DNA of 56,156 nt from Planctomycetota bacterium (GTDB taxonomy: Bacteria > Planctomycetota > UBA1135 > UBA2386), in the NCBI GenBank assembly GCA_025459175.1, contig JALORC010000039.1, positions 1 through 56,156 of the forward strand. The letters run 5' to 3'. A program made the translations under genes and the position numbers. Numbering within the stretch: the first letter of the stretch is position 1; every line of letters begins with the position of its first letter. Below the pieces are notes generated by a model that ran no database searches, was not told the origin of the DNA, and saw nothing but the letters and a program-made list of their open reading frames with translations. Positions 17,158 through 25,598 of this stretch are shown here, one piece after another.

Positions 17158-19665
17158 ATGCCTCATCCATTCCTCCGGTCGGCGCTGGCGACGACGCTCG
17201 TCGGCTCGTTCTGCGCCGCTCAGTGCGCAACCATCTGGCAGACCGGACTCGGCCCGGCCGGCACCGACCTCGAGGTCTACGCGACCACCGTGTTCGATCC
17301 GGACGGCAGCGGGCCGTTGCCCCCGCGCCAGGTGATCGGTGGGCGCTTCCAGCTGGCCGGCGCCACGGCGGCGTCGCACATCGCGAGCCTCGACCCGGTA
17401 ACCAATCGCTGGGAGCCGTTGGGCAACGGCCTGAACGATTGGGTGCTCGCGCTGGCGACCCTGCCCACCGGCCAGCTGGTGGCCGGGGGCACCTTCAACG
17501 CCTCCGGTCTGCAGGTGGTCCAGGGCATCGCCGTGTGGGACGGCACCGGGTGGACGCAGCTCGGCTCGGGAACGACCGGCAACGTGCTCGCCCTGACCGT
17601 GCTGCCGAACGGCGATCTGATCGCCGGCGGCGCGTTCGGCGACATCGGCACCAACATCGCCCGCTGGAACGGCACCGGCTGGTCGAATCTCGGTGGCGGC
17701 CTGAGCGCCGCCGTGCTGACGCTGATGCCCGAGGGCCAGGGCGTCGTCGCCGGCGGCGCGTTCCCGGGTGGCATCCAACGCTGGACGGGCGCCGCATGGG
17801 TCGGTCTCGGCAGCGGCGTCAATGGCACCGTCAACGACCTGACCAGGCTGCCGAACGGCAACCTGGTCGCCGGTGGCAGCTTCACCGACGCCGGCGGTTC
17901 GCCGGCGAGCCGGGTGGCGCAGTGGAATGGAACCAGTTGGTCGGCGCTCGGCGCCGGCACCGATGACGAGGTCGAGGCGGTGCTCGCGTTGGCCAACGGT
18001 GACCTGCTGGTGGGGGGTACGTTCTCGACCGCGGGTGGGATCCCGGCCAGTTGCGTGGCGCGGTGGGACGGCAGCAGCTGGTCTGCGCCAGCCACCAGCG
18101 TGCCGACCGGTGCGCCCGGCTATGAGCCCGGCCCGGCGAACGTCAGCGTGCTGGCGCTCGCCGCCGGTGGTGGCGTCGCGGTGGGCGGCACGTTCGCCTC
18201 GATCGGCGGCATCGGCGCCAACAACATCGCGCGCTGGAATGGAGGCGCCTGGAGTGCCTTCACGCCGGGCACCAGCGCACCGATCGAGGTCCTCGTCACC
18301 CTGCCGGACGGTGACGTCGTGGCGGGCGGTGGTTTTCGCGCCATCGACGGCATCGCCGCCAACGGCATCGCCCGCTGGGATGGCACCACCTGGCTGCCGT
18401 TCGGAGCCGGTGTCGACGGCACCGTGCTGGCGATCGAGCCGCTCGCGAACGGCGACCTGGTCATCGGCGGACGCTTCACGCAGGCGGGCGGGTTGCCGGC
18501 CAGCAACATCGCGCGCTGGAACGGCGCGGCGTGGCTGCCGCTCGGCGCCGGCACCGACGACGAGGTAGCGACCCTCGCGGAGGCGACCAACGGCGATGTC
18601 ATCGCCGGCGGCCGGTTCACGGTGCCCGCGTCGGGCCTCGCGCGCTGGAACGGCTCGGCATGGTCTGCCCTCGGCGGTGGTGTGACCGGCTCGGTCCGCA
18701 CGGCGCTGACGATGCCGAACGGCGACCTCGTGGTGGCCGGCGAGTTCTTCTCGGCAGGCGCGGTCGCCGCCCGGAACATCGCGCGTTGGAATGGGGTGGG
18801 GTGGTCGCCGCTCGGTGCCGGGTTGCTGCCGTACGCGCATACCATGATGGCGCTGCCGAACGGTGATCTGGTCGTCGGTGGTGGCCTGCTGATCTCCACG
18901 CTGACCCAGACCGTGTCGGGCATGGCGCTCTGGAGCGGCGGGGCCTGGTCGGTGTTCGCGCCGTTGCCTGGCGGCAGTAGCGTGCTGAACGCCGTCTTTT
19001 CGTTCGCCCGGTTGCCGAGTGGTGACCTGATCGCCGGTGGCAAGGTGCTGCCGTCGGTCTCGGGCAACCGCATCGCCCGCTGGAACGGCTCGACCTGGTC
19101 GTACGTGGTCGGCATCACGAGCAGTCCGCTGTCGACCTACGACCCGGCCATGGCGCTGGCGCCGTCGCGCGACGGTCGGCTGTTGGTCGGCGGCCTGTTC
19201 ACGCGGGCCGGCTTCACGATCTCGGCTGGCCTGGCGCGGTTGACGACCACCTGCCCCAGCGCGGTCACTGGCCTCGGTGGTGGCTGTCCGAGTTCCGGCG
19301 GCAGCAATCAGCTGACGGCGGCGACGCTGCCGTGGACGGGGACCAGTTGCCGTCTGCGCAGCACCGGCCTGCCGGTGTCGTCGTTGGTGTTCGCCGTGTT
19401 CGGGTTCGCCCCGATCGCATTGCCGCTGGTGACCCTGTTTCCCCAGGCCGGTCCGGGCTGCGTGCAGACCGTCGCTCCCGACTTCGTCGACGTCGGCCAG
19501 GGCCTGGCCGGCAGCTTCGAATACGCATTGCCTCTGCCGAACACGCCCTCGCTCGCCGGTGTTCTGCTCTACCACCAGCACGTGCCGTTCGAGTTCGATC
19601 CGCAGCTGCAGTTGCTCGCGGTCACCGCGACCAACGCCCTGCAACTGACGATCGGCACCTTCTGA
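17158..19665 (+). CDS. Secreted multi-repeat protein (delta-60/Kelch-like), paralogue 3
   Basis: This is an 835-residue exported protein starting at ATG 17158, with a signal peptide (PFLRSALATTLVGSFCAAQ) and a mature start QCATIW that matches QCTNAW/QCTNPW in the paralogues. It carries the DPDGSGPLP entry block, about sixteen NGDLVAGG-type repeats, and the shared C-terminal domain (GLGGGCPSSGG through LQLTIGTF, including LPWTGTSC and LPNTPSLAG). Several repeats have shortened or altered cores (for example VVAGGAFPGGIQRW), showing repeat decay. It is transcribed away from paralogue 2 and converges on the M28 peptidase gene with a gap of only four bases. Confidence 0.8.
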   Translation: MPHPFLRSALATTLVGSFCAAQCATIWQTGLGPAGTDLEVYATTVFDPDGSGPLPPRQVIGGRFQLAGATAASHIASLDPVTNRWEPLGNGLNDWVLALATLPTGQLVAGGTFNASGLQVVQGIAVWDGTGWTQLGSGTTGNVLALTVLPNGDLIAGGAFGDIGTNIARWNGTGWSNLGGGLSAAVLTLMPEGQGVVAGGAFPGGIQRWTGAAWVGLGSGVNGTVNDLTRLPNGNLVAGGSFTDAGGSPASRVAQWNGTSWSALGAGTDDEVEAVLALANGDLLVGGTFSTAGGIPASCVARWDGSSWSAPATSVPTGAPGYEPGPANVSVLALAAGGGVAVGGTFASIGGIGANNIARWNGGAWSAFTPGTSAPIEVLVTLPDGDVVAGGGFRAIDGIAANGIARWDGTTWLPFGAGVDGTVLAIEPLANGDLVIGGRFTQAGGLPASNIARWNGAAWLPLGAGTDDEVATLAEATNGDVIAGGRFTVPASGLARWNGSAWSALGGGVTGSVRTALTMPNGDLVVAGEFFSAGAVAARNIARWNGVGWSPLGAGLLPYAHTMMALPNGDLVVGGGLLISTLTQTVSGMALWSGGAWSVFAPLPGGSSVLNAVFSFARLPSGDLIAGGKVLPSVSGNRIARWNGSTWSYVVGITSSPLSTYDPAMALAPSRDGRLLVGGLFTRAGFTISAGLARLTTTCPSAVTGLGGGCPSSGGSNQLTAATLPWTGTSCRLRSTGLPVSSLVFAVFGFAPIALPLVTLFPQAGPGCVQTVAPDFVDVGQGLAGSFEYALPLPNTPSLAGVLLYHQHVPFEFDPQLQLLAVTATNALQLTIGTF

Positions 19666-19669
19666 CGGC

Positions 19670-21295
19670 CTACCGCAGCTGCTCGAACTCGTCGCCCTTG
19701 GTCCACACCGGCGCCGCCTCCGCGTTCGCGGTGCGCACCATGCACTCGAGCAGCACCTCGAGGTCGTCGACCGCACCATCGAGGTTCCACCACGCCGCCA
19801 GCTGATCGGTCGGCTGGTGGTAGTGCACGGTGGTGTAGCTGTTCTTCATCCGCTTGCGGTCGTCGGGCCGGTCGAGGAAGTCCTTGCCGGCCTTGAAGTA
19901 GGCGGCCGGCACGCCGATGCGCGCGAAGTTGAAGTGATCGCTGCGGTAGAACAGCCCGAGGTCCGGGTTGCTGTCGGGCTCGATGCGGCGGCCGCGCTCC
20001 TTCGCCACCATCTCGGCCAGCGCGCTGAGGCTGTTCTTGCCGTAGCCGATGAACTCGATGTCGTGCGACTTGCCCCACACGTTGAGGCCGTCGACGTTGA
20101 AGTTGGCGATCAGCCGTTGCTTCGGCACGGTCGGGTTCTCGGCGTAGAACTGCGAACCGAGCAGGCCCGACTCCTCGGCGGTGACGGCGAGGAACAGCAG
20201 GCTGCGGCGCGGCCGTTCGGGCAAGCGCGCGCACGCGTGCGCGAGTGCGAGCATGCCGGCGCAGCCCGACGCGTTGTCGACGGCGCCGTTGTAGATCGCG
20301 TCCTCGCCGCGCGGCTTGCCGATGCCGAGGTGGTCCCAGTGCGCGGTGACGACGACGTACTGGTCCTTCAGCACCGGATCGCTGCCGGGCAGCACGCCGA
20401 GCACGTTGCCGGACTGGATCTCGCGCGTCGTGTTGGCGATCGCGAGGTCGAGTTTGACGCCGAGCGGCACCGGCCTGGCGCCGCCCTTCCTCGCCGCCTG
20501 GCGCAGTTCGTCGAGGTCGTGGCCGCCGAGTGCGCACAGGTTCTTCGCGCCGTCCTCGCTGATCCATGAGCGGATGCCGAGGGTCGGCTTGCCGGCCGGG
20601 AACGGCAACCAGAAGTTCTCGCGGCCGTGGTTGGCCTGGATCACCTGGAACGGGTAGCCGGCCGACGGTGTGGTGTGGATCACGATCGCGCCGATCGCCC
20701 CGCGCCGCGCCGCCTCCTCGTACTTGTAGCTCCAGCGCCCGTAGTACAGCCGCGTCTTGCCGGCGAAGCGGGCCGGGTCATCGGCCGGGTCGTCGTTCAT
20801 CACCAGCAGCACCTTGCCGCGCACGTCGACGTCGCCGAAGTCGTCCCAGTTCTGTTCGGGTGCGGTGATGCCGTAGCCGACGAACACCAGCTCGGCGCCC
20901 TGCCACGCGGCGGTGGCGTCGGGGCTGCCGGCGACCGCGGTGTAGTCGTCGGGCGCCGTGAAATTGGCCTCGCCGCCGCTGCCCTGCGCGCGCAGCGGCG
21001 TGGTGACGACGCTGGTGATGCCGAGGATCGGCACCGTCTGCATCCAGCTGCCGTCGGCACCGCCGGGCTGCAGTCCGTTGGCCTGCAGCTGCGTCGCGAG
21101 GTAGAGGCGCGCCATCGCGTCGGCGCGGGTGCCGGGGCCGCGGCCCTCGAGCAGGTCGTCGGCGAGGAACCGCACGTGCGCCTGCAGCTGGTGCTTGTCG
21201 ATGCGTGCGGGTGGTGCGGCGGGATCCTGCGCCGAGGCGGTGACGGCGAGGGTGAGGAAGGGGCCGACGATGGCGCGGCGGTTGATTCGTTGCAT
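19670..21295 (-). CDS. Exported M28-family zinc peptidase with PA domain
   Basis: This 541-residue protein starts at ATG 21295 with a signal peptide (RRAIVGPFLTLAVTASAQ). A protease-associated (PA) insert spans roughly residues 120-260 (GAELVFVGYGIT, VRGKVLLVMNDDP, GAIGAIVIHT). The aminopeptidase domain carries the expected M28 two-zinc ligands: His in VTAHWDHLG, the bridging Asp in GAVDNASGCAG, the Glu pair in AVTAEESGLLGS, Asp in FNVDGLN and His in TVHYHQPTDQ. It should release N-terminal amino acids from peptides in the periplasm or outside. It is a single gene that converges with repeat-protein paralogue 3, with no sign of an operon partner. Substrate preference cannot be read from the sequence. 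Confidence 0.92.
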   Translation of the reverse strand: MQRINRRAIVGPFLTLAVTASAQDPAAPPARIDKHQLQAHVRFLADDLLEGRGPGTRADAMARLYLATQLQANGLQPGGADGSWMQTVPILGITSVVTTPLRAQGSGGEANFTAPDDYTAVAGSPDATAAWQGAELVFVGYGITAPEQNWDDFGDVDVRGKVLLVMNDDPADDPARFAGKTRLYYGRWSYKYEEAARRGAIGAIVIHTTPSAGYPFQVIQANHGRENFWLPFPAGKPTLGIRSWISEDGAKNLCALGGHDLDELRQAARKGGARPVPLGVKLDLAIANTTREIQSGNVLGVLPGSDPVLKDQYVVVTAHWDHLGIGKPRGEDAIYNGAVDNASGCAGMLALAHACARLPERPRRSLLFLAVTAEESGLLGSQFYAENPTVPKQRLIANFNVDGLNVWGKSHDIEFIGYGKNSLSALAEMVAKERGRRIEPDSNPDLGLFYRSDHFNFARIGVPAAYFKAGKDFLDRPDDRKRMKNSYTTVHYHQPTDQLAAWWNLDGAVDDLEVLLECMVRTANAEAAPVWTKGDEFEQLR

Positions 21296-21422
21296 GCGCG
21301 ACTCCAGGTCGAGCACGGTAGCTGGTCGACGATCGCCGCGCTGCTCTGCGCGTCACAACGCGCCGGTGTGCGGTTCCGGCCGCGGCGAAGCTCATGGAGC
21401 CGACGCGCTGCCACCGAACATC

Positions 21423-22382
21423 ATGACCGACCGACATCCCTCGGCTCCGCATTCGACCGCGACCTGGGTCACGGCCAGCCCCGATGGCGCGAGCCTCGGC
21501 ATCGGTCGCGCCGACGGCGCGTTCCTGCGCTGGCAGCTCGATCAGCCGACCGCGGTGCCGTGGTTCCACGCCGGGGACTTCGTTGCCCGCGCGGCCTGGT
21601 TCGTCGATGGCCAGCTCGTCCTCGGCTGCCGCAACGGCCGCATCGAGCTGCGCGACGTCGCCGGTGAGTTGCGCGCACAGTTCGACAGCGGCCACGGGGT
21701 GCTGCGCGGGCTGGCCGTCGACGCGGCGGCGGCGCGCTTCGCGACCGCCGGCGACGACGGCGCGGTGCGAACGTGGTCGCTCGCGACCGGCCGGCGTGAA
21801 CTCGAACTGGTCGACGGCGCGGTGGCGGCGACCGCGGTGGCGTTCGCGCGCGGGGCGATCGTCGGTGGCTACCGCGACGGTTGTTTCGTCGCCTGGGATC
21901 GCGACGGCCGCGAAGTGCTCGCCTCGGGGCGGTTGCTCGGATCGACGCTGGCCTGTCTGGTCGCGCGGCCGGACGGTGGATCCCTGCTGGCCGGTGGTGC
22001 GCGCGGCGGCCTCGCCGAACTGCTGGTCGGCCCGGCCGGCGCGTGGCGCGCCGGCACCGGTTGGCGCGAACCGCCGCGCGACATCGCGGTGAACGCGATC
22101 GACGTCGCCGCCGACGGGCAGTTCGTGGTCGCCGCCAGCGACGGCGTCGCCCGCCGCTACGGGCCGCGCCGCGGGCCGGGCGAGCTGCTGGGGCAGCCGT
22201 TCTGGCTGCGCTCGCCGCGACCGGAGTGGGGCGCGGAGTTCATCGTCAGTGGCGCCTGCTTCGCCGGTGCGGCCACCGGTCGCGAGCTGGTCGCGACCGC
22301 GCATTTCGACGGCGCGGTCCGATTGTGGCGCGGCACCGAGTGCATCGCGCGCGTCGATGTCGGTCAGACTTCGACGCGGTAG
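21423..22382 (+). CDS. WD40-like repeat protein
   Basis: This is a 319-residue protein made of seven or so repeats of about 40 residues with WD40-type signatures: SPDGASLGIGRADGAFLRWQL, AARFATAGDDGAVRTWSL, GYRDGCFVAWD and TAHFDGAVRLWRG. It should fold as one beta-propeller. There is no signal peptide, so it is cytoplasmic and probably a protein-interaction scaffold. The start is ATG at 21423; the open frame further upstream overlaps the M28 gene in antisense. Its last 19 bases overlap the end of the convergent lipoprotein gene. No partner is evident from the neighbours. Confidence 0.75.
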   Translation: MTDRHPSAPHSTATWVTASPDGASLGIGRADGAFLRWQLDQPTAVPWFHAGDFVARAAWFVDGQLVLGCRNGRIELRDVAGELRAQFDSGHGVLRGLAVDAAAARFATAGDDGAVRTWSLATGRRELELVDGAVAATAVAFARGAIVGGYRDGCFVAWDRDGREVLASGRLLGSTLACLVARPDGGSLLAGGARGGLAELLVGPAGAWRAGTGWREPPRDIAVNAIDVAADGQFVVAASDGVARRYGPRRGPGELLGQPFWLRSPRPEWGAEFIVSGACFAGAATGRELVATAHFDGAVRLWRGTECIARVDVGQTSTR

Positions 22383-22864
22383 ATCCTGGTCTGGCAGACG
22401 ACGTAGATCGCGTCGGCGATGGTCGTCGCTGCTTGCACCTGCGGCCAGTTGCCGGGCAGTTCGACGCTCTTGCCGGTCTTCGGGTCGACGCGGTGCAGGC
22501 TGCCGCGAGCTCGCTCGAACACGTACAGCCAGCCCTTGCAGGCGATCATCGCGGCGGGGTTCCAGCCGCTGCCGAGTTCGGTGTACCGGCCCTGCTGGTC
22601 GATGCGATACAGCACGTCGTTGGCGACCACGAAGCCGAGCTCGCCGATGGCGGCGAACGCGCGCACGTTCTCCCATTGGGCCGTCAGTTCGGTGACCTTC
22701 GGTTCGGCGCGCGGCGCGGCGGGGGCCTTCGCGGCCGGCGCCGGCGTCGGGTCCTGTGCGGCCGGGCGGCCGGCGGCAGCGTCGGTGCACGCGAGCACCA
22801 GCAGCGGCACCGCGCCGAGCCAGAACGGGGTCGAACGAAGGAGGACTTGGCGAGGCTGTGGCAT
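22364..22864 (-). CDS. Predicted lipoprotein, propeller-like fragment
   Basis: This is a 166-residue protein with a lipoprotein signal: a hydrophobic stretch (FWLGAVPLLVLA) ends in the lipobox LVLAC, with the acylated Cys near residue 27. A Pro/Ala-rich linker follows, then beta-rich repeats (FVVANDVLYRIDQQGRYTEL, WLYVFERARGSLHRVDP, AIYVVCQTRIYRVEV) that look like propeller blades, about three of them and so too few for a closed propeller. The gene lies 74 bases downstream of the thioredoxin-like gene on the same strand and may be co-transcribed from the riboswitch-controlled promoter. Function unknown. Confidence 0.7.
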   Translation of the reverse strand: MPQPRQVLLRSTPFWLGAVPLLVLACTDAAAGRPAAQDPTPAPAAKAPAAPRAEPKVTELTAQWENVRAFAAIGELGFVVANDVLYRIDQQGRYTELGSGWNPAAMIACKGWLYVFERARGSLHRVDPKTGKSVELPGNWPQVQAATTIADAIYVVCQTRIYRVEV

Positions 22865-22938
22865 GGCGGGTTGTCCGGCATGAGCCACATCCGGACCGGA
22901 ATCGCACCGGCCCTGGCGTGAATTCCTCGCGGCGCCGC

Positions 22939-23859
22939 TCAGTCCTTGCGGGTCTGCGGCAACAGCGCCTTGCTGCGCGCGCCGTACTCGGTCTCGGCGC
23001 CGAGCGCCACCGCGCGTTCGAGGCTGACCGCGGCGCGCTCGCGCTGGCCCGCGCGCAGCAGGCCGGTGCCGTGCCAGAACAGCGTCTTCTGCTGCACCAG
23101 AGGGTCGGGTCGGTGCTCGGCCAGGAACGCGTCGATGCGGGCGACGAACTCCTTCCACTTGCCCGCCTGGCCGAGCTTCGGCAGTTCGATCTCGAGCGCA
23201 TCGCTGGCGCGCCGCGCCCGCCAGCGATGCGTGACCATGCTCTCGTCCTTCGGATCGGCGGCCAGCAGGTCGTCGACCAGCGCCGCGTACGGCGCCATCG
23301 GCACGAACTCGCCGCAGTGGAGCAGCGCCTCGTCGAGCAAGGCGGCGCGGGCGGGGCCCTTCGCGTCGTTCGCCTTCGCCAGCGCCGCATCGCGGCGGGC
23401 CTTCGCGGCCTGCAGCTGCTGCAGGTGCTCGAGATACTGCGCCGGGCCGCCCGGCCGGTAGTCCTTGGTGCGCGCGAACGGGCGGCCGAGCGCATCGACG
23501 AGGAACACGGTCGGCCACGAGTTCACCGCGAAGCGCTCGCGCAGCGCCTCGTTCTTCGCCACGGTCGCCGCGTCGAGCGTGTCCTGCTTGCGCGGGCTGT
23601 CGATGACGACGAGCTCGTAGCGTTCGGCGGCGGCCTTGGTGAACTCCTCGATCGTCCAGACCTCCTTCGCCAGCTGCTTGCACGGTGCGCACCAGTCGGA
23701 GCCGGTGAACACCAACAGCACGTCCTTGCCGGACGTGGCGGCGCGGGCGAGCGCGGCGTCGAGGTCGATGGTCCACGCCGGGCCGTGTTGGGCGGCGGCG
23801 GGGCGGATCGCGGTGGCGGCGAGCAACAGGAACGCGGGCAGCAGGACGGAGTGCTTCAT
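22939..23859 (-). CDS. Exported thioredoxin-fold protein with TPR-like tail
   Basis: This 306-residue protein has a signal peptide (HSVLLPAFLLLAATAIRPAAAQ) and a thioredoxin domain with the redox motif CAPC (Cys57, Cys60, in FTGSDWCAPCKQLAKEVW) and the cis-Pro region (NSWPTVFLVDALGRPF). Residues 140-306 are helical and Ala-rich, with TPR-like sequence near the C-terminus (GTGLLRAGQRERAAVSLERA). It should act as a periplasmic thiol oxidoreductase or disulfide reductase. It is the middle gene of a leftward series: 102-residue protein, this gene (86-base gap), then the lipoprotein. If they form one transcript, the cobalamin riboswitch upstream controls it. Confidence 0.85.
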   Translation of the reverse strand: MKHSVLLPAFLLLAATAIRPAAAQHGPAWTIDLDAALARAATSGKDVLLVFTGSDWCAPCKQLAKEVWTIEEFTKAAAERYELVVIDSPRKQDTLDAATVAKNEALRERFAVNSWPTVFLVDALGRPFARTKDYRPGGPAQYLEHLQQLQAAKARRDAALAKANDAKGPARAALLDEALLHCGEFVPMAPYAALVDDLLAADPKDESMVTHRWRARRASDALEIELPKLGQAGKWKEFVARIDAFLAEHRPDPLVQQKTLFWHGTGLLRAGQRERAAVSLERAVALGAETEYGARSKALLPQTRKD

Positions 23860-23945
23860 GGGGATCGGTGGCAGGTCGCGGGCGCGATGTTACGACGCCG
23901 GACGCCGGTCGGTGCGGCGACGATCGCGACTCGTGCCGGACCGCC

Positions 23946-24254
23946 TCACAGCACGGCGGCCTTCGTCCAGTACTCGTCGGGAACGTGCCGTCCCGCGACG
24001 TGCCGCCGATGCGTCTGCAGCCGCCGCGTGAGTTGGCTCTGTTCGTCGAGCAACAGCGAGCCGCTGCGGAAGCGTTCTTCGAGCAGTTCGCCGCTGCGCA
24101 GCACGCGCACCGACGCACCGACTTCCACGAGCCACGCTGCGCCGGCCCGGCGCAGGTTGCTCAACTGGCCGCAGAGACAGAACTCGGCGGCGGTGACGAA
24201 CACCTTGCAGCGGCCGCGTTCCTGCAGCAGCCGTTCGAGCGCGGTGAGCTTCAT
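23946..24254 (-). CDS. Small cysteine-containing protein downstream of a B12 riboswitch, unknown function
   Basis: This is a 102-residue protein starting at ATG 24254 (MKLTALERLLQERGRCKVFV). It has no signal peptide or membrane segment. Three cysteines lie close together in the N-terminal third (RCKVFVTAAEFCLCGQL), and the CxC pair could bind metal or a cofactor. The rest is basic and helical. It is the first gene after the cobalamin riboswitch, about 170 bases from its 3' end. No B12 transporter or B12-independent isozyme signature is visible, which makes it an unusual riboswitch target. An alternative start at 24272 adds six residues. Confidence 0.6.
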   Translation of the reverse strand: MKLTALERLLQERGRCKVFVTAAEFCLCGQLSNLRRAGAAWLVEVGASVRVLRSGELLEERFRSGSLLLDEQSQLTRRLQTHRRHVAGRHVPDEYWTKAAVL

Positions 24255-24310
24255 GGCGCCACCTGTCGCCACGGAGGTGCGCAGGCAGCGAGCAGCCGCG
24301 GAAGTGTGGC

Positions 24311-24357
24311 GAAAACGACGAACGAAGCGGGAATGGCCAGACGGAGGCCATGCCCGC
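24311..24357 (-). terminator. Hairpin and U-rich run, possible riboswitch expression platform
   Basis: Read on the minus strand, GCGGGCATGGCC and GGCCATTCCCGC pair over 11 of 12 positions around a 7-base loop, followed by TTCGTTCGTCGTTTT. This looks like an intrinsic terminator placed between the cobalamin aptamer and the first gene, as expected for transcriptional control. The U-run is interrupted by C and G, so termination strength is uncertain. Confidence 0.5.
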
Positions 24358-24421
24358 GGGCGGGAGCCGGAATGCTCAACGGAAGTCTCCTGTCCTCGAG
24401 AGACCGATCTACAGCGGAGCT

Positions 24422-24580
24422 GATCCGGGCCGTCTTCTGACTCGCGCGTCGGCCTCGACCTGCCCTTCCCGGTCGTGAGGACCAGTGGTGACGCAGGCTT
24501 CGTCAGCGCTCACAGCGGCGGGACCGTGCGGGATTCACACCACGCTTCCGATACCCGGACGCGCAGACGCTACGGCCAGC
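24422..24580 (-). promoter_or_regulatory. Cobalamin (B12) riboswitch
   Basis: The minus strand carries the conserved core of the cobalamin riboswitch in the right order: GGAAGCGTGGTGTGAATCCC, then CCCGCCGCTGTGA, then CCACT, then CCGGGAAGG, and finally the B12-box-like AGTCAGAAGACGGCCCG. The outer stem closes between GGCCGT (24577-24572) and ACGGCC (24433-24428). Binding of adenosylcobalamin or a related cobalamin should switch the downstream leader off. The downstream gene on this strand is the unknown 102-residue protein, then a thioredoxin-like protein and a lipoprotein. Confidence 0.9.
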
Positions 24581-24591
24581 GCGGTCGGCGA

Positions 24592-25590
24592 TCAAGCCGG
24601 GCCCCGTCGCGCGCGCTCGGCCCGTTCGACGAAGAACTGCACCGGCGGGACCATGTTCACCGGCACGAGGCGGATCCCCGGGTGCTGCAGCGCGAACACG
24701 CGGAACACCTCGTCGGCGAAGGCCTGGCCGATGCCAGCCACTCCCTGGAAGTCGACGACGACCTCGCGGAACGACTCGAGTCCTTGCAGCAGGCGCCGCG
24801 CCTCGGAGCGGGAGACGAAGTCGCGTCCGAGTCCGAACAGCTTCACGACGGTGCGCGTGCGCGAGAACTCGAACTGGTCGGTCCACGCCTCGAACACCGA
24901 CTGCAGAGAGCGCTGCGGCGGCCGCCGGAACCGCAGGTGCATCGTGGTGCCGGGTGCTTCCGGCGCGACCCGGATCGCGGTGTCGCCGATGTCGTTGTCG
25001 ACGACCAGCGACAGCCCGTTCGCCGTCAACTCGAACCAGTCCACGGCCTTCGAGGTGAAGAAGACTCCCTCGCCGGTGTGGCGACTCGGCATCGTCGTCA
25101 CCTTGCCCTTGGTGAGTTCGGCCGCCGCTTCGACGACGGTGGCGAGGCCGCGGCCGCCTTGCACCGAGGCGAACGCGCCGATGCCGTCGTCGACGACCTC
25201 CAACTCGACGGACTCGGCGCGGATCGAGAGGCGCATGCGGACGCGCTGCCCCTTCGAGTGATCGATCGCGTTGTTGACCATCTCGCTGAAGGCGTAGACG
25301 AGCAGGCGCTCCTCGAGGTCGGACAGGCCACGGAACGCCGCGTCGAGTTCCTTGCGCACCTGATCCAGCGCCCGGTCCTCGTCGAGTCCGGCGATCTCGA
25401 ACTCGAACCACGGCACGGCGTGCACATAGCGGCGCGCTCGTGCCTGGCCCTCGGCCCGCAGTTCTCCGGCCGCGACCGCTGCCGACAGCTGGCGGTGGGC
25501 GGCCTGGCGACTGACCCCCAGGGCGCCCGCCAGCGAGTTGGCGGTCACGAAGCCGAAGCGGCGGCACAAATCGTCAATCGGCGTAGTCAC
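24592..25590 (-). CDS. HTH/GHKL-ATPase/STAS-like (DUF4325) regulator
   Basis: This is a 332-residue protein if it starts at GTG 25590. It has an N-terminal winged helix (FGFVTANSLAGALGVSRQAA), a GHKL-type ATPase domain with N-box FSEMVNNAIDHSKG and G1 VVDDGIG, and a C-terminal STAS-like DUF4325 domain (VVKLFGLGRDFVSRSEARRL to VDFQGVAGIGQAFADEVF). Proteins of this type are thought to link nucleotide binding by an anti-sigma-kinase-like fold to DNA binding. A longer open frame to 25650 exists, but that stretch is made of operator-like repeats and contains a promoter match, so the GTG is preferred. The iterated repeats just upstream suggest autoregulation. Confidence 0.85.
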   Translation of the reverse strand: MTTPIDDLCRRFGFVTANSLAGALGVSRQAAHRQLSAAVAAGELRAEGQARARRYVHAVPWFEFEIAGLDEDRALDQVRKELDAAFRGLSDLEERLLVYAFSEMVNNAIDHSKGQRVRMRLSIRAESVELEVVDDGIGAFASVQGGRGLATVVEAAAELTKGKVTTMPSRHTGEGVFFTSKAVDWFELTANGLSLVVDNDIGDTAIRVAPEAPGTTMHLRFRRPPQRSLQSVFEAWTDQFEFSRTRTVVKLFGLGRDFVSRSEARRLLQGLESFREVVVDFQGVAGIGQAFADEVFRVFALQHPGIRLVPVNMVPPVQFFVERAERARRGPA

Positions 25591-25598
25591 GATACTTG

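Noticed and set aside
12000..19600. Regular repeats as a possible CRISPR array or satellite
   Set aside because: The repeats are about 150 bases long, diverged, in frame, and encode the NGDLVAGG-type protein repeat.
23890..24351. Frame starting at ATG 24351 after the riboswitch as the regulated gene
   Set aside because: Its start lies inside the terminator-like stem and most of it reads the 102-residue gene out of frame as arginine-rich sequence.
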